From contig NZ_CTDZ01000009.1 of NCBI RefSeq assembly GCF_001375555.1, positions 3,093,758 to 3,157,757 of the forward strand: a stretch of DNA of 64,000 bases. The letters run 5' to 3'. The translations under genes and the position numbers were made by a program. Positions 58,481 through 64,000 of the stretch are shown piece by piece (the first letter of the stretch is position 1; every line of letters begins with the position of its first letter). This stretch comes from Numidum massiliense. GTDB taxonomy: Bacteria > Bacillota > Bacilli > Thermoactinomycetales > Novibacillaceae. Under the pieces are notes generated by a model, which had not been told where the DNA came from, searched no databases, and saw only the letters and a program-made list of their open reading frames with translations.

Positions 58481-59431
58481 TTAATCAAACAGTTTGCTCA
58501 CCGACATCTCTTCGTGCACGCGAATAATCGCCTCACCGATCAGCGGTGCGACGGACAGTGTATGAACATTGTCCAACTGCTTGTGCGCCGGTAGCGGGAT
58601 CGTGTTCGTAATGACGAGTTCGCGAATGCGGGAGTTTTTCAGCCGCTCGATCGCCGGACCCGATAAGACGGAATGCGTGCCGCAGGCGTACACATCGAGC
58701 GCCCCGTGGTCGATTAACGCGTTCGCCGCGAGCGTCATCGTCCCCGCCGTGTCAATAATGTCGTCGATAATAATTGCCGTTCGTCCCCGGACGTCTCCGA
58801 CGATGTTCATCACTTCCGCCACGTTCGGCTGCGGACGTCGTTTGTCGATAATCGCCAGTGGTGCTTTTAAATGATCGGCCAGGCGGCGCGCCCGCGTCAC
58901 CCCGCCGTGGTCGGGCGAAACGACGACGACGTCCTGTAGTTGTTTGTTGCGGAAGTATTCGGCGAGGATCGGCACGCCGAGTAATTGATCGACCGGAATG
59001 TCAAAGAACCCTTGAATTTGTGTCGCGTGTAAATCCATCGTAATCATCCGGTCAGCGCCGGCCGTCTCGATGAGGTTAGCGACTAACTTCGCGGTAATCG
59101 GATCGCGAGCGCGCGCTTTCCGATCTTGCCGTGCGTACCCGTAGTACGGAATGACGACGTTAATCGTTTTCGCCGACGCACGTTTCAGGGCATCGACCAT
59201 GACGAGTAACTCCATGAGGTGTTGGTTGACCGGTGCACACGTCGATTGAATGACGTACACGTCCCCGCCCCGCACACTCTCGTTCACAGTGACCCGCGTC
59301 TCTCCGTCACTAAACGCGGTAACTGACCCGTCACCTAAAGATACCCCGATGTGATCGGCTATTTCTTGAGCAAGCTGTTGATTCGAATTGCAACTAAACA
59401 GTTTCAATTTCGGATAGTGACACTCAGTCAT
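58481..59431 (-). CDS. prs: Ribose-phosphate pyrophosphokinase
   Basis: Makes PRPP for purine, pyrimidine, His and Trp synthesis; PRPP is also the ligand of PurR in this window. Length is 316 residues. Motifs: [10 protein letters not shown], the ATP loop [36 protein letters not shown] and the PRPP-binding [12 protein letters not shown]. The ATG at 59431 ([12 protein letters not shown]) overlaps the glmU stop by 8 bases. Confidence 0.98.
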   Translation of the reverse strand: MTECHYPKLKLFSCNSNQQLAQEIADHIGVSLGDGSVTAFSDGETRVTVNESVRGGDVYVIQSTCAPVNQHLMELLVMVDALKRASAKTINVVIPYYGYARQDRKARARDPITAKLVANLIETAGADRMITMDLHATQIQGFFDIPVDQLLGVPILAEYFRNKQLQDVVVVSPDHGGVTRARRLADHLKAPLAIIDKRRPQPNVAEVMNIVGDVRGRTAIIIDDIIDTAGTMTLAANALIDHGALDVYACGTHSVLSGPAIERLKNSRIRELVITNTIPLPAHKQLDNVHTLSVAPLIGEAIIRVHEEMSVSKLFD

Positions 59432-60839
59432 TACTATTATTCCCCCGCATTTTTTCACTTAGTTTACGCACTTTTTCGCTTAGTTTTCTCGCATACTCTG
59501 TTTTCGTCGTTTGGCGCTCGCGGGCGATAGCAAACGCATCGTCCGGGACGTCGGCGGTAATCGTCGAGCCTGCGGCAACGTAAGCACCGTCCCCGATGTG
59601 CACTGGAGCAATGACATTCGCATTACACCCGATAAACGCACGATCGCCGACGACCGTACGCCATTTGTTTTGCCCGTCGTAGTTGACGGTGATCGCGCCG
59701 CAGCCGACATTCACCCCTTGCCCGATCTCGGCGTCGCCGACGTAGCTTAGATGAGGTATTTTCGTATCGGCACCGACGACGGCATTTTTCACTTCGACAA
59801 AGTCACCGATTTTAACGCGCGGACCGATGTCGCTTTGTGGTCGTACGTAGGCGTACGGACCGACTGTCGCCTCCTCAGCGACAACACTTTCGACAAGCGT
59901 CGCGTTTTCGATCGTTACGCGGTCGGCAATACGGCAGTCCCTTATATCGGCCTGGGGGCCGATCACACAGTCTTCGCCAATGACCGTCTGCCCGCGCAAA
60001 ACCGTTCCCGGATAGATGACTGTGTCCATCCCGATGGCGACATCTGCTTCGATATATGTGTTCGCCGGGTCGATGACGGTCACGCCGTTTGCCATGTGCT
60101 CCCTTAAGGTACGCGCTCTAAAAATAGCTTCTGCTTCCGCTAGTTGCACGCGGTTGTTAATGCCGACTGTCTCGCTCGCGTCGTCGACACAAAAGGCGCT
60201 AATGGACTGCCCTTCGCTTCGTAACACTTGCAGCACGTCGGGCAAATAGTATTCGCCTTGCGCATTGTCGTTATCTACTTGTTTTAAGGCCGCGAACAAG
60301 TGGGCGTTGTCGAAGCAAAACGTCCCTGTATTAATTTCTTTTATACTCCGCTCTTTCGTCGTTGCGTCTTTATGTTCTACGACGCGCTCGACATCGCCGT
60401 TCGCCGCGCGGCACACGCGGCCGTAACCTGAAGAATCGTCTACAATCGCAGTAAGCATCGACGCTGCGGCACCGCTTGCCGCAAAACGTTGTAAAAATGC
60501 GCGATAGGTCTCTACCGTAATGAGCGGGTTATCCCCGTTAATCACGAGTGTAGTCCCCGCTTTCCCTTCCAACAGAGACGCCGTTTGCATAACGGCATGT
60601 GCCGTACCTAGTTGCTTTTGTTGCACGGCGTAACGGACGCGGTTCCCCAAATAAGCTTGCACAGCTTCCGCGCCGCAGCCGACGACGGCAACGATGTCCT
60701 CTACACCCAATTGTGCCAATGTGTCGACAATATGTGCCACCATCGGCTTCCCGCCGATTTGGTGTAGCACTTTATGGGTTTTGGACTTCATCCGCGTCCC
60801 TTTTCCGGCAGCCAATATAACGGCGTACGTGTGTGACAC
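59424..60839 (-). CDS. glmU: Bifunctional UDP-GlcNAc pyrophosphorylase / glucosamine-1-P acetyltransferase
   Basis: GlmU makes UDP-GlcNAc for peptidoglycan. Length is 471 residues. The N-terminal uridyltransferase carries [20 protein letters not shown]; the C-terminal left-handed beta-helix contains [13 protein letters not shown] and [16 protein letters not shown] choose GTG 60839 ([14 protein letters not shown]), ten bases after GAGGGGG; the longer frame runs past that site. The C-terminus ends in a doubled heptad ([14 protein letters not shown]). Confidence 0.97.
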   Translation of the reverse strand: MSHTYAVILAAGKGTRMKSKTHKVLHQIGGKPMVAHIVDTLAQLGVEDIVAVVGCGAEAVQAYLGNRVRYAVQQKQLGTAHAVMQTASLLEGKAGTTLVINGDNPLITVETYRAFLQRFAASGAAASMLTAIVDDSSGYGRVCRAANGDVERVVEHKDATTKERSIKEINTGTFCFDNAHLFAALKQVDNDNAQGEYYLPDVLQVLRSEGQSISAFCVDDASETVGINNRVQLAEAEAIFRARTLREHMANGVTVIDPANTYIEADVAIGMDTVIYPGTVLRGQTVIGEDCVIGPQADIRDCRIADRVTIENATLVESVVAEEATVGPYAYVRPQSDIGPRVKIGDFVEVKNAVVGADTKIPHLSYVGDAEIGQGVNVGCGAITVNYDGQNKWRTVVGDRAFIGCNANVIAPVHIGDGAYVAAGSTITADVPDDAFAIARERQTTKTEYARKLSEKVRKLSEKMRGNNSND

Positions 60840-60938
60840 TCGCCATCCGCCCCCTCTTTTTTTTTCATAATGACTATATCCTAACTCGTTCCCCTTTGCA
60901 ACAAGGCCCTTTTTCCACCTGCGCAAAATAGGCGGTAC

Positions 60939-60986
60939 ATAAAAAAACCCTCCGCTCTAGTGAAACCTTTGCGAAGGGGTGTAAAA
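60939..60986 (-). terminator. Intrinsic terminator after spoVG
   Basis: Hairpin ACCCCTTCGC/GCGGAGGGT with one T-G pair, followed by TTTTTTT on the minus strand. Confidence 0.8.
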
Positions 60987-61030
60987 AGATGAGTAAATAC
61001 AGATCATTGCCTTCCGCTATTCACGCGTCG

Positions 61031-61339
61031 TTATTCGCTCGTCGTAACCGCTACTTCTAAGTTTGCTGTTTCGCTAGACTCTACCGCTGCCGCTTGTTCA
61101 TATTCAGCGAGCACGGCGGTTTGAATCTTGCCGCGCGTCTCGGAACAAATCGGATGCGCGATGTCCCGAAACTGACCATCCGGCGTTCGCTTGCTCGGCA
61201 TGGCAACGAACAACCCGTTGTTGCCGTCAATGACGCGGATATCGTGTACGACAAATTCGTTGTCAATCGTAATCGAGGCAATCGCTTTCATCCTTCCACT
61301 CGTCTTAACGCGGCGCAATCTGACATCGGTGACTTGCAC
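61031..61339 (-). CDS. spoVG: SpoVG, RNA/DNA-binding sporulation and septation regulator
   Basis: SpoVG is a small nucleic-acid-binding regulator that affects septation and sporulation. Length is 102 residues. The family core [39 protein letters not shown] and FRDIAHPI is fully conserved; the C-terminal Ala/Glu/Thr tail is variable. The start is GTG 61339 after AAGGATGG. Its sigma-H promoter is visible upstream. Confidence 0.97.
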   Translation of the reverse strand: MQVTDVRLRRVKTSGRMKAIASITIDNEFVVHDIRVIDGNNGLFVAMPSKRTPDGQFRDIAHPICSETRGKIQTAVLAEYEQAAAVESSETANLEVAVTTSE

Positions 61340-61389
61340 GTTAATTCCACCATCCTTTTTCTGTTGTTAGCAATGTTGCTACATGATGT

Positions 61390-61414
61390 ATTCAACAAAG
61401 ATGGTGAAAATCCT
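61390..61414 (-). promoter_or_regulatory. sigma-H promoter for spoVG
   Basis: On the minus strand AGGATTT (61408-61414) and GAAT (61390-61393) are separated by 14 bases, the same boxes and spacing as the classic B. subtilis spoVG sigma-H promoter. Confidence 0.85.
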
Positions 61415-61463
61415 GCAAATATATGCCAAAAACTTTTCTTTTTTTGTTGTTATGTTAGCCTTT

Positions 61464-61838
61464 TTATGTGAGCGCGACGATGAGCTCGATTTCGATGTCT
61501 ACGCCTTTCGGTAATGCTGCAACTTGCACACACGAGCGAGCCGGTGCATGTCCTTGAAAAAAGTCACCGTACAACTCGTTCACACGTGCGAAATTGGTCA
61601 AGTCAGTTAAAAAAACGGTCGCTTTCACGACTTGCTGAACGGTTGCACCCGCTTCATCGAGCACCGCCTGCAAGTTTTGTAACACTTGTTTCGTCTGTAC
61701 CTCAATGTCGCCAGTAACTCGTTCACCGTCTTTCGTCAGTGGGATTTGCCCCGAGGTGAACAAGAAGTTCCCACATTTCACCGCTTGGGAATACGGACCA
61801 ATCGCTGCCGGTGCTTGTTCTGTCGCAATAAATTCCAT
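61464..61838 (-). CDS. ridA: RidA/YabJ family reactive enamine/imine deaminase
   Basis: RidA hydrolyses reactive 2-aminoacrylate and related imines from PLP enzymes. Length is 124 residues. Typical motifs: AAIGPYSQAVKCGNFLFTSGQ, the arginine in ARSCVQVAALPKG and the closing VDIEIELIVAL. In B. subtilis YabJ is needed for full PurR regulation; here too it follows purR directly. Confidence 0.96.
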   Translation of the reverse strand: MEFIATEQAPAAIGPYSQAVKCGNFLFTSGQIPLTKDGERVTGDIEVQTKQVLQNLQAVLDEAGATVQQVVKATVFLTDLTNFARVNELYGDFFQGHAPARSCVQVAALPKGVDIEIELIVALT

Positions 61839-61926
61839 CGTTTGTTTCCTCCCTTGGTTATTGAGTTCGTGTCATTTAGTTCCTTGCATGCGTAAGTGTA
61901 AAGTGTCTCCCCAACAGTAGTGTTGC

Positions 61927-62742
61927 TTATTCGGAAAAATAATTTCCGCGCACGACAGTCACACAGTGTTTCTCCGGGTCGACTTCGGTTAAGGTAGCTA
62001 AGGAGACGACTCCGTCCACGAGGCGCTCTTCCGCTAACAAGTCGACAAAGATGCCGACGCCGACGACTTCTGCGCGAAATTCGGCCAACAAGTCTTTAAT
62101 TCCCCGTACCGTTCCACCTGCTTTCATAAAATCGTCAATGACGAGGACACGAGAACCTTCCGGAAGGTTCCGCCGCGCGAGGGACATCGTTTGGATGCGC
62201 TTGGAAGAACCAGAGACGTAATTAATGCTGACAGCTGATCCTTCGATTACACGGCTATCTCTACGAGCAATGACGACGGGCACGTCGAGATAATGCGCTG
62301 TAGCGTAGGCGAGTGGGATCCCTTTGGTTGCAACGGTCAGTACGGCGTCGATCGGTTGAGTAAAATGAGAAGCGAACATCAATCCCAAACAGTTTACGGT
62401 TGCCGGCTGACCGAGAATATCGGACATGTACAAATACCCGCCCGGTAAGATCCGTTCGGCTTGGGCCAGTTGGTCGCATATGGCGTCGATTGTCGCCGCT
62501 GCCGCTTCGCGGGAAATAGTCGGGATATAGTGAACCCCACCTGCCGCCCCCGCGATCGTTTGCAACTCGCCGTAACCGTCTTCTTGAAACACTTCTTGAA
62601 TAATTGCCAAATCCTCACTCAAGGACGACTTTGCCGCCCCGTATTGCTCAGCAAACCGCGAAAGGGATATTACTTGTCGCGGACTAGCCAGCAACTGGCG
62701 GGTCATGCCGACTAGACGCGCACTTCGCTTTCTTTTCTTCAT
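61927..62742 (-). CDS. purR: Purine operon repressor PurR
   Basis: PurR binds PurBoxes upstream of purine genes and is released by PRPP. Length is 271 residues. An N-terminal winged helix (RLVGMTRQLLASPRQVISL, AAKSSLSEDLAIIQEVF) is fused to a PRT domain with the PRPP motif VLVIDDFMKAGGTVRG. I choose the second of two adjacent ATGs (62742), five bases after GGAGG. The neighbouring prs makes its ligand. Confidence 0.97.
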   Translation of the reverse strand: MKKRKRSARLVGMTRQLLASPRQVISLSRFAEQYGAAKSSLSEDLAIIQEVFQEDGYGELQTIAGAAGGVHYIPTISREAAAATIDAICDQLAQAERILPGGYLYMSDILGQPATVNCLGLMFASHFTQPIDAVLTVATKGIPLAYATAHYLDVPVVIARRDSRVIEGSAVSINYVSGSSKRIQTMSLARRNLPEGSRVLVIDDFMKAGGTVRGIKDLLAEFRAEVVGVGIFVDLLAEERLVDGVVSLATLTEVDPEKHCVTVVRGNYFSE

Positions 62743-62781
62743 CATATCCTCCACAGAACCGAATGTTATGGAGTTAATATA

Positions 62782-63648
62782 TCATTTTTGTACGCCTTCC
62801 CGCAACATACGCACTGCATACACGTCGTTACAAAAGCCGCGTAACGCGTTAACGACGCGGTTAACACGCGTGTCCTGGTTCAGCAGAGCAAAAACTGTCG
62901 GTCCGCTTCCCGACATAAGCGCCATATCGACACCAAACCTCAGCAAACAATTTTTGTACGCTTTAACTTCGGGGTGTTGTGCCATCGTCACACTTTCGAG
63001 GACGTTACACGAAAACTTGCACATCGCCTCGTAATTTTGTTCGCGCAGCGCCTGAACCATTAGTGGCGTGCGGGGGTGGTCGCGGATGTCCTCAACCTGC
63101 AGCGTTTGGAAGACTTCTTTCGTCGAGACACTTATCGGAGGCTTAGCGAGTACGACCCAACAAGGCGGCGGTGGGGGTAGTTGCTGCAATTTTTCGCCCC
63201 TGCCTCGTGCGAGCGCTGTTCCGCCATAAAGGCAAAACGGCACGTCCGAACCAATTTCCGCACCGATTACCGCAAGCTCGTCCAGCGTCAACCCGAGGTG
63301 CCACAAGCGATTTAAACCGCGCAGTGTCGCTGCAGCGTCACTACTACCGCCAGCGAGGCCAGCCGCAATCGGAATTTTCTTTTGGATATAGATCGATACG
63401 CCTTGCGAAATGCCGTAGCGTTCTTTTAGTCGAGCCGCAGCCAAATAGGCTAAATTCCGCTCATCGGAAGGAAGTACACCTGATGAACTGGCAACATGGA
63501 TGGCCGAATGTGCCGTTTCACACAAATCGATCCGGTCGGCGAGGTCGATCGTCGTCATAACCATTTCCAGTTCGTGAAAACCGTCACTCCGCTTGTTGAG
63601 TACGTCTAAACTGAGGTTGATTTTTGCCGGCGCCTTTTCTGATATCAT
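62782..63648 (-). CDS. ispE: 4-diphosphocytidyl-2-C-methyl-D-erythritol kinase
   Basis: Fourth step of the MEP pathway. Length is 288 residues from ATG 63648 ([16 protein letters not shown]), after GAGGAGG; the longer frame crosses the sspF terminator and is rejected. GHMP-kinase motifs: [14 protein letters not shown], the ATP loop [20 protein letters not shown], and [11 protein letters not shown]. Confidence 0.97.
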   Translation of the reverse strand: MISEKAPAKINLSLDVLNKRSDGFHELEMVMTTIDLADRIDLCETAHSAIHVASSSGVLPSDERNLAYLAAARLKERYGISQGVSIYIQKKIPIAAGLAGGSSDAAATLRGLNRLWHLGLTLDELAVIGAEIGSDVPFCLYGGTALARGRGEKLQQLPPPPPCWVVLAKPPISVSTKEVFQTLQVEDIRDHPRTPLMVQALREQNYEAMCKFSCNVLESVTMAQHPEVKAYKNCLLRFGVDMALMSGSGPTVFALLNQDTRVNRVVNALRGFCNDVYAVRMLREGVQK

Positions 63649-63703
63649 CTGCCTGCCCTCCTCATACCCGCTCATTTTATCATTTATTGCGGGATTAGTG
63701 GAA

Positions 63704-63735
63704 GGAAAAAAGCTAAGGGGGGACCCCCTTAGCTC
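63704..63735 (-). terminator. Intrinsic terminator after sspF
   Basis: Hairpin AGCTAAGGGGG/CCCCTTAGCT followed by TTTTTT on the minus strand. Confidence 0.93.
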
Positions 63736-63748
63736 GTGTCCCACAACC

Positions 63749-63925
63749 TTACTCCTCGCGCGCGGCTAACCTTTCTTCGGCGAGTTGGATCGCGCGCTTG
63801 ACCATATTTCCGGCGTCGCGCGTCGTAATCCCACCCCAACCTTCGCGTTGTACGACATCGTAAAATCCGAGGTCCTTCGCCAATTCTTCTTTAAACGCTG
63901 CGGACATAATCGATCGCCGTGCCAT
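63749..63925 (-). CDS. sspF: Small acid-soluble spore protein SspF (alpha/beta-type)
   Basis: A 58-residue spore DNA-binding protein. It starts [20 protein letters not shown] and continues [19 protein letters not shown] and [15 protein letters not shown], closely matching B. subtilis SspF, which also lies just upstream of ispE. These proteins coat and protect spore DNA. The ATG lies 7 bases after AAGGGGG. The promoter cannot be resolved so close to the window edge; a TGCATACACTA about 45 bases upstream is the only sigma-G-like trace. Confidence 0.93.
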   Translation of the reverse strand: MARRSIMSAAFKEELAKDLGFYDVVQREGWGGITTRDAGNMVKRAIQLAEERLAAREE

Positions 63926-64000
63926 GTTGTAGCCCCCTTGGACGATGGTGATGAGACACCGTTAGTGTATGCAACGCGCGCTGTTTTTAAAGACCTGAAA

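Overview
The window reads as one continuous stretch of core chromosome from an endospore-forming Firmicute of the order Bacillales. Every protein gene and the single tRNA gene that I accept lie on the minus strand. Read from high to low coordinates, the order closely follows the Bacillus subtilis region from sspF to rpoC. The sporulation genes sspF, spoVG, fin, spoVT, yabP, yabQ and spoIIE show that it is a sporeformer. The bases are GC-richer than B. subtilis, and local differences in gene content argue against the genus Bacillus itself. A thermophilic or moderately GC-rich family such as Thermoactinomycetaceae would fit, but that is inference. I see no insertion sequence, prophage, CRISPR array or rRNA operon.

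Layout in the direction of transcription. (1) 63.9-56.8 kb: sspF, ispE, purR, ridA, spoVG, glmU, prs, ctc, pth and fin, covering spore DNA protection, isoprenoid and UDP-GlcNAc synthesis, PRPP synthesis and ribosome rescue. (2) 56.6-41.5 kb: mfd, a SurA/PrsA-like foldase lipoprotein, spoVT, a MurJ/SpoVB-type flippase, mazG, hup, rqcP, yabP, yabQ, divIC, yabR, tRNA-Met, a DUF402 protein and spoIIE. (3) 41.1-32.5 kb: tilS, hpt, ftsH, coaX, cysK, folP, folB, folK, a small Xre regulator, and then lysS. (4) 30.4-24.2 kb: a secreted NlpC/P60 hydrolase with three peptidoglycan-binding repeats, then the class III heat-shock operon ctsR-mcsA-mcsB-clpC. (5) 23.8-11.2 kb: radA, disA, pssA, carD, yacL, ispD, ispF, gltX, a cysteine T-box, cysE, cysS, mrnC, rlmB and rae1. 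(6) 11.1-0 kb: sigH, rpmG, secE, nusG, rplK, rplA, the L10 leader, rplJ, rplL, rsmC, rpoB and the first half of rpoC, which runs off the window.

Several control sites can be read directly. They include a Cys T-box with a UGC specifier before cysE, the L10 leader before rplJ, and CtsR heptads at the ctsR promoter. There is a sigma-H promoter for spoVG, a sigma-F promoter for fin inside the pth terminator, a sigma-G-like promoter for spoVT, and a spoIIE promoter with the 21-bp spacer typical of Spo0A-activated genes.

The points most worth a second look are these. DisA has both cyclase signature motifs altered (DGG for DGA, RHQ for RHR). Unassigned RNA structures lie on both sides of the NlpC/P60 gene. 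A degenerate 21-bp repeat array sits between rplL and rsmC. FolB has a long extra tail. I did not find a convincing large undescribed multi-gene system here.
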